NCBI GenBank assembly: GCA_031389585.1
Contig: JANMSS010000282.1
Span: forward strand, 1-7,233
Origin: CADEEN01 sp031389585
GTDB lineage: Bacteria > Pseudomonadota > Gammaproteobacteria > Burkholderiales > Burkholderiaceae_C
Reading direction: 5' to 3'
DNA length: 7,233 bases
Below, in pieces: positions 1 to 5,117 of this stretch (position 1 is the first letter of the stretch; every line of letters begins with the position of its first letter). Position numbers and translations under genes: made by a program. A model generated the notes under the pieces. The model was not told where the DNA came from, made no database searches, and worked only from the letters and a program-made list of their open reading frames with translations.

Positions 1-106
1 CGCGCCCGATGAGTGGATCGATCGAGCCTTCCTTCGCCGCCTCGTTGAGGTTCTGCGTGTAGGCCTTCAGCGGATCCTTCGCCGGCGCTTCGCCGTCCTC
101 GTCGCC
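1..106 (-). pseudogene. clpA: ClpA fragment (Clp protease ATPase subunit), 5' part missing
   Basis: Read on the minus strand, the frame gives an acidic/Ala-Pro linker (GDEDGEAPAK), then DPLKAYTQNLNEAAKEG and SIDPLIGR. This is the conserved entry into the first AAA+ domain of ClpA, the unfoldase that feeds the ClpP protease; the Walker A motif would follow beyond the window edge. Intact ClpA has an N-terminal domain of roughly 150 residues before this point that binds ClpS and substrates. Here the frame meets a TGA (107-109), with no ATG, GTG or TTG between it and the homologous part, and bases 107-236 do not resemble the ClpA N-domain in any frame I read. It is therefore either a truncated remnant or a chimeric assembly edge. 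The ClpA identity is fairly sure; the pseudogene status is less so, because the rest lies outside the window. Confidence 0.7.
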
Positions 107-126
107 TCATTTTGCGCCTGCGCTAA

Positions 127-145
127 GTTAGGGCCAAGCCCTGAC
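127..145. repeat. Short inverted repeat (hairpin) between clpA fragment and yqhA-like gene
   Basis: GTTAGGGC and GCCCTGAC pair around a CAA loop, giving an 8-bp stem with one G-T pair. No T-run follows on either strand, so it is not a classical intrinsic terminator. It lies close to the point where ClpA similarity stops. Its role is unknown. Confidence 0.3.
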
Positions 146-191
146 CAGCGCCTTACTCTGCCGCAAAACGGGGCCTCGTGACCGCCCTACC

Positions 192-197
192 TACAAT
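192..197 (+). promoter_or_regulatory. Possible -10 element upstream of the UPF0114 gene
   Basis: TACAAT matches the sigma-70 -10 consensus at five of six positions and lies 39 bases before the ATG at 237. No convincing -35 hexamer is seen 16-18 bases upstream, so this is a weak call. Confidence 0.35.
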
Positions 198-236
198 CCG
201 CGGCATCCGGAATTGCCCTGACACCCCCAAAACACC

Positions 237-836
237 ATGGCCCAACGCCCCGATTCGCTGACGCCCGAAATGCGCACCCTGCCCAAGCTCATCTTCATGA
301 GTCGCTGGCTGCAACTACCGCTCTACCTCGGGCTGATCGCGGCCCAGGGCGTCTACGTCTGGCATTTCCTGCTCGAGCTCTGGCACCTGATCGAGGCCGC
401 CTTCGGCAACCAGGCCGCGCTGGCCATCCTGGCGAAAAGCGTGGGATACACCGGCGACATGGTCGGCCTGAACGAAACCATCATCATGCTGGTGGTGCTG
501 GCGCTGATCGATGTGGTGATGATCAGCAACCTGCTGATCATGGTCATCGTCGGCGGCTACGAGACCTTCATCTCGCGCATGAACCTCGAAGGCCATCCGG
601 ACCAACCCGAATGGCTGAGCCATGTCAACGCCTCGGTGCTGAAAGTTAAGCTGGCCACCGCGATCATCGGCATCAGCTCGATCCACCTGCTCAAGACCTT
701 CATCAACGCCGAGAATTACAGCGACAAGGTGTTGATTGCACAGACAGCGATCCACATCACCTTCCTGCTGTCGGCGATCGCAATCGCCTATACCGACCGG
801 CTCATGTCGCACCCGAAGGCGGCTGCGCACAACTGA
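237..836 (+). CDS. yqhA: UPF0114 / YqhA family inner-membrane protein
   Basis: This 199-residue protein of unknown biochemical role matches the UPF0114 (TIGR00645, E. coli YqhA) family. Four hydrophobic stretches fit membrane helices at about residues 26-50, 80-106, 138-157 and 168-187. The family-typical core runs from LNETIIMLVVLALIDVVMIS (79-98) into NLLIMVIVGGYETF (98-111), followed by a polar loop with HPDQPEWL (120-127) and then KVKLATAIIGISSIHLLK. It is longer than the E. coli protein (about 164 residues), partly through its N-terminal and C-terminal tails. The start at 237 is the first ATG in frame, but its Shine-Dalgarno sequence is poor (a CCCCAAAACACC leader). It appears to be a single-gene unit, since the next gene on the strand starts 188 bases further on. 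Family membership is nearly certain; function is not known. Confidence 0.92.
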   Translation: MAQRPDSLTPEMRTLPKLIFMSRWLQLPLYLGLIAAQGVYVWHFLLELWHLIEAAFGNQAALAILAKSVGYTGDMVGLNETIIMLVVLALIDVVMISNLLIMVIVGGYETFISRMNLEGHPDQPEWLSHVNASVLKVKLATAIIGISSIHLLKTFINAENYSDKVLIAQTAIHITFLLSAIAIAYTDRLMSHPKAAAHN

Positions 837-889
837 CACCGCCGGCCGCGACGCGTTCTCGCTGTCTCGGCAGGCGTCTGAATTCGACC

Positions 890-905
890 GCGGCGATCTC
901 GCCGC
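890..905. terminator. GC-rich hairpin downstream of the UPF0114 gene, possible terminator
   Basis: GCGGCGA and TCGCCGC are exact inverse complements separated by TC; with a realistic 4-base loop the stem is 6 bp. It lies 54 bases after the UPF0114 stop. No T-tract follows, so terminator function is uncertain. The rest of 837-1024 holds no gene that I can support. Confidence 0.3.
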
Positions 906-1013
906 CACTCTCGTTGCCACTGACGCCGGGGGTGCAGGAAGACGACGGCCCTGGCCGGCGTACACATCAAACCCTTCCTTCGTCAACCCCGGTCGACAAC
1001 GGTCGCCGATTTC

Positions 1014-1018
1014 AGGAG
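1014..1018 (+). promoter_or_regulatory. Ribosome binding site that fixes the CHRD gene start
   Basis: AGGAG with a 6-base spacer precedes the ATG at 1025. The frame stays open upstream to 914, but that extension has no such site and would place charged sequence ahead of the signal peptide, so 1025 is preferred. Confidence 0.7.
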
Positions 1019-1024
1019 TGCACC

Positions 1025-1558
1025 ATGCAGGCTTCACCGTGCCGCGCCACGTTGCGCATCGCCACCCCGCTCGCCGCGTTCGCCCTGCTGGGCGTTGCCA
1101 GCAGCGCGTTCGCGCGCGACGACCTCGAGGCCCGCCTCAAGAGTTTCCACGAGGTGCCTGCCGTGTCATCTGCCGCCACGGGGCGGTTCAAGGCCAACAT
1201 CGACAAGGCCTCCAATACGATTCGCTACGAGTTGTCCTACGCTGGACTTGAGGGCGACGTGCGCCAGTCCCACATCCACATCGGCCAACGCGGCGTCAAT
1301 GGCGGCATCACGATCTGGCTCTGCCAGACCCTCGCCAATGCCTCGCCGATCGCCGCGACGCCGCAGTGCCCCCAGTCGGGCACCGTCAATGGCGTCGTGT
1401 CGGCTGCCGACGTGATCGGCCCTGCGGCCCAGGGAATTGCCGCGATGGAGTTCACAAAGGTCCTGGCGGCCGTCCGCGCGGGTGCTGCCTACGTCAATGT
1501 GCACTCGTCACGATTCCCCGGCGGCGAGATTCGCGGCCAGTTGCGCGACGACGATTGA
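1025..1558 (+). CDS. Exported CHRD-domain protein
   Basis: A 177-residue protein with a clear Sec signal peptide: Arg at positions 7 and 11, a hydrophobic core at 13-28, and a likely cleavage after AFA at residue 30. The mature part is one CHRD domain (named after chordin). It opens with LKSFHEVPAVSSAATGRF (38-55), continues with SHIHIGQRGVNGGITIWLC (82-100) and ends with VNVHSSRFPGGEIRGQL (157-173), the most diagnostic family signature. Bacterial CHRD proteins are periplasmic or secreted; their biochemical role is poorly understood. C100 and C115 flank a short insertion and could form a disulfide in the oxidising periplasm (inference). The gene converges on the zinc peptidase gene with only 16 bases between stops. 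The start rests on the AGGAG site and the signal peptide. Confidence 0.9.
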   Translation: MQASPCRATLRIATPLAAFALLGVASSAFARDDLEARLKSFHEVPAVSSAATGRFKANIDKASNTIRYELSYAGLEGDVRQSHIHIGQRGVNGGITIWLCQTLANASPIAATPQCPQSGTVNGVVSAADVIGPAAQGIAAMEFTKVLAAVRAGAAYVNVHSSRFPGGEIRGQLRDDD

Positions 1559-1566
1559 ATCGAACG

Positions 1567-1589
1567 GCGCGCCACTACAGTGCGCGCGC
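1567..1589. terminator. Hairpin between convergent CHRD and ypfJ genes, possible two-way terminator
   Basis: GCGCGC-CACT and AGTG-C-GCGCGC form a 6+4 bp stem with one bulged C and a tiny AC loop. The structure spans the stop codon of the minus-strand peptidase gene (TAG, 1575-1577) and sits just after the CHRD stop, where a shared terminator would be expected. There is no T-run, so it is a structural inference only. Confidence 0.45.
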
Positions 1590-2462
1590 ATCGAAGGTGT
1601 TGCACTGGGCCACGCTGCCCGACTCCAGCCCGCGTTTGAACCAGGTCTGACGCTGCTGGCTGCTGCCGTGGGTGAAGCTCTCGGGCACCACTGTGCCCTG
1701 CGACTTGCGCTGCAGCATGTCGTCGCCGATTTGCGATGCGGCATTCATCGCCTCGTCGATGTCGCCGCGCTCGAGCCAGCCCTTGCCCTTCTGCGAATGG
1801 TGGGTCCAGACGCCGGCAAAACAATCAGCCTGCAACTCCACGCGCACCGACAGCGCGTTCATCTGCGCCTCGGGCACACGCCCGCGCATGGCGTCGACCT
1901 TGCCAGTGATGCCGAGCAGGTTCTGAACATGGTGGCCGACCTCGTGGGCGATGACGTAGGCCTGTGCGAAGTCACCCGGCGAACCCATGCGCGTGCGCAG
2001 GGTGTCGAAGAAACCGAGGTCGATGTAGACCTTCTGGTCGCCCGGGCAATAGAAGGGCCCCATCGCGGCTTGGCCGCTGCCGCAGGCCGTGCCCACGGCG
2101 CCGCGGAACAAGACCAGCTTGGGTTCGCGGTAGTTCGCACCGCCGGACTTCATCACGCCGCCCCAGACTTCTTCGGTATCGGCCAGCACGGTCGATACGA
2201 ATGCGGCCATCGCATCGTTGGCCGGCGGCCGCTGCGCTGGCGCCTGTTGCGCCGTTGGCGCCTCGATTGCCTCGCCACCGCCCAGCACACCCAGCACAGT
2301 CAGCGGGTTGATACCGAAAATCCAGCCGGCGATCAGCGCAATGACGATGCTGCCCAGACCGATGCCGCGCCCGCCGCCGAGGCGCATGCCACCGCGACCC
2401 GCGCCGCCTTCGCCACGGCGGTCCTCAACGTTCTCACTCTGGCGTTGGCCTTCCCACTTCAT
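1575..2462 (-). CDS. ypfJ: YpfJ-family neutral zinc metallopeptidase, membrane-anchored
   Basis: A 295-residue protein of the putative neutral zinc metallopeptidase family (Pfam PF04228, E. coli YpfJ). The N-terminus opens with MKWEGQRQSENVEDRRG and a Gly/Arg-rich stretch, followed by a single membrane helix at about 36-60, so the catalytic domain probably lies in the periplasm. The zinc-binding HEVGHH motif is at 173-178 (H173 and H177 as ligands, E174 catalytic). The downstream VELQADCFAGVW (208-219) supplies the likely third acidic ligand (E209). C128, C138, C214 and C287 are the cysteines of the exported domain. Natural substrates of the family are not known to me. A GGGAG site 6 bases before the ATG supports the start. 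It lies 25 bases downstream of dcd on the same strand, so the two are probably co-transcribed. Confidence 0.93.
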   Translation of the reverse strand: MKWEGQRQSENVEDRRGEGGAGRGGMRLGGGRGIGLGSIVIALIAGWIFGINPLTVLGVLGGGEAIEAPTAQQAPAQRPPANDAMAAFVSTVLADTEEVWGGVMKSGGANYREPKLVLFRGAVGTACGSGQAAMGPFYCPGDQKVYIDLGFFDTLRTRMGSPGDFAQAYVIAHEVGHHVQNLLGITGKVDAMRGRVPEAQMNALSVRVELQADCFAGVWTHHSQKGKGWLERGDIDEAMNAASQIGDDMLQRKSQGTVVPESFTHGSSQQRQTWFKRGLESGSVAQCNTFDARAL

Positions 2463-2487
2463 TGCAGTCTCCCGGTGGCAGCGCGCG

Positions 2488-3057
2488 TCAGGTCTTGGGC
2501 AAGGTCACACCGCGCTGGCCCTGGTACTTGCCGCCACGGTCCTTGTACGAGGTCTCGCAGACCTCGTCGCTCTCGAAGAACAGGACCTGGGCGCAACCCT
2601 CGCCGGCGTAGATCTTGGCTGGCAGCGGCGTGGTGTTGCTGAACTCGAGCGTGACGTAGCCTTCCCACTCGGGCTCGAAGGGCGTGACGTTGACGATGAT
2701 GCCGCAGCGTGCGTAGGTGCTCTTGCCCAGGCAGATCGTCAGCACATTGCGCGGGATGCGGAAGTACTCGAGCGTGCGCGCCAGCGCGAAGCTGTTGGGC
2801 GGGATCACGCAGACGTCGGCGTTGATGTCGACGAAGCTCTTCTCGTCGAAGTTCTTCGGGTCGACCACCGTGCTGTAGATATTGGTGAAGACCTTGAACT
2901 CGGGCGCGCAGCGGATGTCGTAGCCATAGCTCGAGGTGCCGTAGCTGACGATGCGCTCGCCGGCCGCGTTCTGGCGCACCTGGCCGGGCTCGAACGGCTC
3001 GATCATGCCGTGCTCGGCAGCCATGCGGCGGATCCATTTATCGCTCTTGATCGTCAT
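2488..3057 (-). CDS. dcd: dCTP deaminase
   Basis: This enzyme deaminates dCTP to dUTP and ammonia in the cytoplasm, feeding dUTPase and so dTMP synthesis. The 189-residue length matches the family (E. coli 193). The sequence is collinear with it: MTIKSDKWIRRMA at the start, YGTSSYGYDIR (39-49), LTICLGKSTYARCGI (106-120) with the substrate-binding Ser and Arg, PFEPEWEGYVTLEFSN (126-141) carrying the catalytic Glu at 138, and GEGCAQVLFFES (152-163). It ends with SYKDRGGKYQGQRGVTLP, the C-terminal lid that closes over the triphosphate. The frame extends upstream to 3246, but that part has no family similarity; the ATG at 3057 has a GGAAGAG sequence just before it and starts the conserved N-terminus. 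It is the first gene of a pair with the zinc peptidase. I see no sign of the fused dUTPase activity found in some archaeal homologues. Confidence 0.97.
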   Translation of the reverse strand: MTIKSDKWIRRMAAEHGMIEPFEPGQVRQNAAGERIVSYGTSSYGYDIRCAPEFKVFTNIYSTVVDPKNFDEKSFVDINADVCVIPPNSFALARTLEYFRIPRNVLTICLGKSTYARCGIIVNVTPFEPEWEGYVTLEFSNTTPLPAKIYAGEGCAQVLFFESDEVCETSYKDRGGKYQGQRGVTLPKT

Positions 3058-3140
3058 GTCTCTTCCGTTAGGGTCGCCCCAAGGATCGGACACGTCCTTC
3101 GAGGAACGCGAGCGCGCTGAGCCAGGGGCCGTTGCATTCG

Positions 3141-3146
3141 ATTGTA
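3141..3146 (-). promoter_or_regulatory. Possible -10 element for dcd
   Basis: On the minus strand this reads TACAAT, 83 bases before the dcd start, inside the 160-base divergent gap. The same hexamer occurs upstream of the UPF0114 gene. No clear -35 box is seen. Confidence 0.3.
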
Positions 3147-3182
3147 GGCACCGCATGACGCCCGCGGCGGCGCCTGGCGCGC

Positions 3183-3188
3183 TAACAT
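3183..3188 (+). promoter_or_regulatory. Possible -10 element for the Mpo1-like gene
   Basis: TAACAT lies 29 bases before the ATG at 3218 and is the only AT-containing hexamer at a plausible distance in this GC-rich stretch. There is no recognisable -35 element. Confidence 0.2.
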
Positions 3189-3217
3189 GGCGCCACGTTG
3201 CCCACCGGGAGACCGCC

Positions 3218-3751
3218 ATGAGCGCTGCCACCGAACTGATGGTCAAGTACGCGACCTACCACCGCGATCGCCGAAATATTGCGACCCACTTCGTCGGTAT
3301 CCCGCTGATTGTGTTTGGCGTCGGTGGCCTGCTCGCGCGGCCGGGTTTCGAGCTGATGGGCTGGGCACTTACACCCGCCGCCTTGGCGTGGGCGCTGAGC
3401 ACTCTGTGGTACCTGACCCGCGGTGATCTGGCGCTCGGCCTGACGGTGAGCCTGGTCAACCTGCTGTTGATCCTGGGCGCGCTGCCCCTGGGTCAACTCG
3501 ACACGGCGGCCTGGCTGGGCTGGAGCCTGGGCGCCTTCGCGATCGGCTGGGCGATCCAGTTCGTCGGCCACTACTACGAGGGCAAGAAGCCGGCCTTTGT
3601 CGATGACCTGCGCGGCCTGCTGGTGGGCCCGATGTTCGTCACCGGCGAAGCGCTGTTCGCACTCGGTTGGGGCAAGTCGATGCTGGCCGAAATTGAATCG
3701 CGCGCCGGCCCCACGCATGTACGCGATCTGCACGCGCCCGCGACACGGTAA
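3218..3751 (+). CDS. Mpo1-like (DUF962 / YGL010w family) membrane protein
   Basis: A 177-residue integral membrane protein of the DUF962 family. The yeast member Mpo1 is an iron-dependent dioxygenase that alpha-oxidises 2-hydroxy fatty acids; whether bacterial members do the same is an inference. The family signature is clear: YATYHRDRRNIATHFVGIPL (11-30) with H15 and H24, and QFVGHYYEGKKPAFVDDL (114-131) with H118 and E121, leading into LLVGPMFVTGEAL (134-146). Between them lie hydrophobic segments at about 28-40, 46-66, 71-91 and 97-117. The conserved His residues are the expected metal ligands. The frame is open much further upstream (to 2951), but GGGAG with a 6-base spacer before the ATG at 3218, and the family N-terminus, fix the start. 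The gene diverges from dcd and converges on fdhD. Confidence 0.9.
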   Translation: MSAATELMVKYATYHRDRRNIATHFVGIPLIVFGVGGLLARPGFELMGWALTPAALAWALSTLWYLTRGDLALGLTVSLVNLLLILGALPLGQLDTAAWLGWSLGAFAIGWAIQFVGHYYEGKKPAFVDDLRGLLVGPMFVTGEALFALGWGKSMLAEIESRAGPTHVRDLHAPATR

Positions 3752-3765
3752 TTGACGGTGCCAAG

Positions 3766-3806
3766 ACGCCTGCGGCGTTGCCCCGGCGCCCAGGCGACTG
3801 GGGGCA
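3766..3806. terminator. Inverted repeats between convergent Mpo1-like gene and fdhD
   Basis: Two structures fill this 78-base convergent gap. ACGCC-TGC-GGCGT (3766-3778) is a 5-bp stem extendable by a G-T pair. TGCCCC (3779-3784) pairs with GGGGCA (3801-3806), enclosing a nested CGCC-CA-GGCG. They sit where termination of both converging transcripts is expected, but lack a U-tract, so the call is tentative. Confidence 0.4.
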
Positions 3807-3829
3807 GCCCGGCGCGGCCTGCATGATGC

Positions 3830-4726
3830 TCAGTCCGTGACGACGCGCACTGGCGGACGCTCGGGTTCAGGCTCGGCGTCGAAGCGGTCGAAGCCGCAGT
3901 AGCAGATGAAGTGACGCTGGCTGGCGCGGCCAAACAGCGTCATCCCCAGCTTGCAGGCCAAGTCGTAACCCATCTGCGTCACGCCATTGCGAGAGATGAT
4001 GATCGGCACGCCAAGCTGGGCCGATTTCATAACCATCTCGCTGGTCAGCCGTCCGGTGGTGTAGAACACCTTGTCGCCGCCCTGCCCCATCGGGTCGTCG
4101 GCGTGCAGCCACATCCAGCCGGCGATGGTGTCGATGGCGTTGTGGCGGCCGACATCTTCCACGAAGGTCAGCATCTCGGTGCCGCGGAACAAGGCGCAGC
4201 CATGCACCGAGCCGGCCCGCCGGTGCACGCTGTCGGTCTTGCGCATGGCCTCGTTGAGCGCGTGCAGGGTCGACTGGCGGATCCGCGCGCTGGCGGCCGG
4301 TGGCAACTTGGTCGCATCGAGTTCGTCCATCAGGTTGCCGAACATCGTGCCCTGGCCGCAGCCGGTGGTGACGATGCGGCGCGCCGTACGGGCTTCGATG
4401 GACAGGCTTGAGCCGCGACGGGTCTTGACCGCTGCGGCTTCGACGTCCCAGTCGACCGTGATCGACTCGACGTCGTCGGGCGACTCCACGAGACGCTGGT
4501 TGCGCAGGTAGCCCAGCGCCAGCAATTCGGGCGCGGCGCCAAGCGTCATCAAGGTAACGATTTCGCGCGTGTCGACAAACAGCGTCAACGGACGCTCAGC
4601 GGGGATTTGAATCGCGCGCTGCTGGCCGAACTCATCGCGCACCTCAACCTCGCGCGTCAGCGGCGCGCGAGCCTGGGTCAGGTGGGGTAGCAGGCGCGTG
4701 GGGCGGGGTTCGGGCCGGGACAGCAT
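3830..4726 (-). CDS. fdhD: FdhD, sulfurtransferase for formate dehydrogenase maturation
   Basis: FdhD receives sulfur from a cysteine desulfurase and transfers it to the molybdopterin guanine dinucleotide cofactor before insertion into the formate dehydrogenase alpha subunit; without it the enzyme is inactive. The 298-residue sequence is collinear with the family: ERPLTLFVDTREIVTLMTLG (44-63), LALGYLRNQRLVESPDDV (69-86), the active-site loop TTGCGQGTMFG (120-130), TFVEDVGRHNAIDTIAG (187-203), YTTGRLTSEMVMKSAQLGVP (222-241) and a C-terminal RHFICYCGFDRF. Only C123 is present in the loop; the second cysteine of the CxxC seen in E. coli is Gly126. It is the last gene of the operon and starts 24 bases after the preceding stop. 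No Shine-Dalgarno sequence is visible before the ATG (GGGCCC only), so translation may rely on coupling or on a leaderless transcript. Confidence 0.95.
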   Translation of the reverse strand: MLSRPEPRPTRLLPHLTQARAPLTREVEVRDEFGQQRAIQIPAERPLTLFVDTREIVTLMTLGAAPELLALGYLRNQRLVESPDDVESITVDWDVEAAAVKTRRGSSLSIEARTARRIVTTGCGQGTMFGNLMDELDATKLPPAASARIRQSTLHALNEAMRKTDSVHRRAGSVHGCALFRGTEMLTFVEDVGRHNAIDTIAGWMWLHADDPMGQGGDKVFYTTGRLTSEMVMKSAQLGVPIIISRNGVTQMGYDLACKLGMTLFGRASQRHFICYCGFDRFDAEPEPERPPVRVVTD

Positions 4727-4732
4727 GGGCCC

Positions 4733-4738
4733 GTTATA
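4733..4738 (-). promoter_or_regulatory. -10-like TATAAC immediately before fdhD
   Basis: On the minus strand TATAAC is followed by GGGCCC and then the fdhD ATG. If it works as a -10 box, transcription would begin at or within a few bases of the start codon, giving a leaderless fdhD mRNA. No -35 hexamer is seen at 16-18 bases, so chance is a real alternative. Confidence 0.3.
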
Positions 4739-4750
4739 ACCGCCAGCGCA

Positions 4751-5095
4751 TCAAGTCTTCTTGGCAGGGGCATTGGCCGCAGCCGGCGCGGCCGCCGGGG
4801 CAGTGGCGACTGCGGGCAGCGGGTAGACAAAGGCGCCGGGGTCAGCGCAAGGCGGCGTGTCGGTGGCCGGCTTGACCACCTTGCCGGACTTCTTGGCCTC
4901 AGCCTGATAGCGCGTGGCCGTGCGGTCCATCGACTTGCACAGTTCGAAGTTGGCCACCTTGCCGCCATGCGCGGTCTTGGCGGCCGTTTCGGCCGCCTTG
5001 GCCTTGGCTTCGTCGGTCAGCACCGGGGCCGGAATCTTGGCCAGCGCCACTGACGCGGTCAAAGCCAACAGGGACAGGGTGACGATGCGCTTCAT
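4751..5095 (-). CDS. Small exported two-cysteine protein of the formate dehydrogenase operon
   Basis: I do not recognise a named family. The 114-residue product has a good signal peptide, MKRIVTLSLLALTASVALA, with likely cleavage after residue 19. The mature part has an Ala/Lys-rich, probably helical region (27-50), a conserved-looking block KVANFELCKSMDRTATRYQ (46-64), then Lys-rich sequence, TPPCADPGAFVYPLP (80-94) and a low-complexity Ala/Pro tail. C53 and C83 are the only cysteines and could form a disulfide in the periplasm. An unusually strong AAGGAGG site four bases before the ATG fixes the start at 5095, although the frame is open to 5263. It lies between the gamma subunit gene (22-base gap) and fdhD (24-base gap), so it is very probably co-transcribed. 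A link to formate dehydrogenase assembly or stability is inference from position only. Confidence 0.85.
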   Translation of the reverse strand: MKRIVTLSLLALTASVALAKIPAPVLTDEAKAKAAETAAKTAHGGKVANFELCKSMDRTATRYQAEAKKSGKVVKPATDTPPCADPGAFVYPLPAVATAPAAAPAAANAPAKKT

Positions 5096-5099
5096 GCGG

Positions 5100-5106
5100 C
5101 CTCCTT
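5100..5106 (-). promoter_or_regulatory. Strong ribosome binding site for the 114-aa exported protein
   Basis: The minus strand reads AAGGAGG, a near-perfect anti-16S match, four bases from the ATG at 5095. It is the strongest such site in the window and suggests this small gene is well translated relative to fdhD downstream. Confidence 0.7.
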
Positions 5107-5117
5107 CTTGATTTCGT

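Noticed and set aside
17..26. GATCGATCGA tandem near the left edge, considered as an operator or repeat
   Set aside because: It falls inside the conserved SIDPLIG codons of the ClpA frame and is explained by codon choice.
837..1024. Possible small gene or small RNA in the 188-base gap before the CHRD gene
   Set aside because: No frame has a convincing start with a ribosome binding site, and there is no promoter or U-tract terminator pair to support a small RNA. Only the 890-905 hairpin was kept.
315..1037. Minus-strand open frame of 240 codons opposite the UPF0114 gene
   Set aside because: The plus-strand frame encodes a clear membrane protein family; the antisense product is rich in Asp/His/Gln with no recognisable domain.
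1437..2642. Long plus-strand open frame (about 400 codons) opposite the zinc peptidase and dcd
   Set aside because: It lies antisense to two well-recognised genes, has Arg/Ala/His-rich shadow composition, no family resemblance and no ribosome binding site. Long antisense frames are expected at this GC content.
3058..3246. N-terminal extension of dcd up to 3246
   Set aside because: The extra residues have no similarity to dCTP deaminases, and the family N-terminus MTIKSDKWI begins exactly at the ATG at 3057 with an upstream ribosome binding site.
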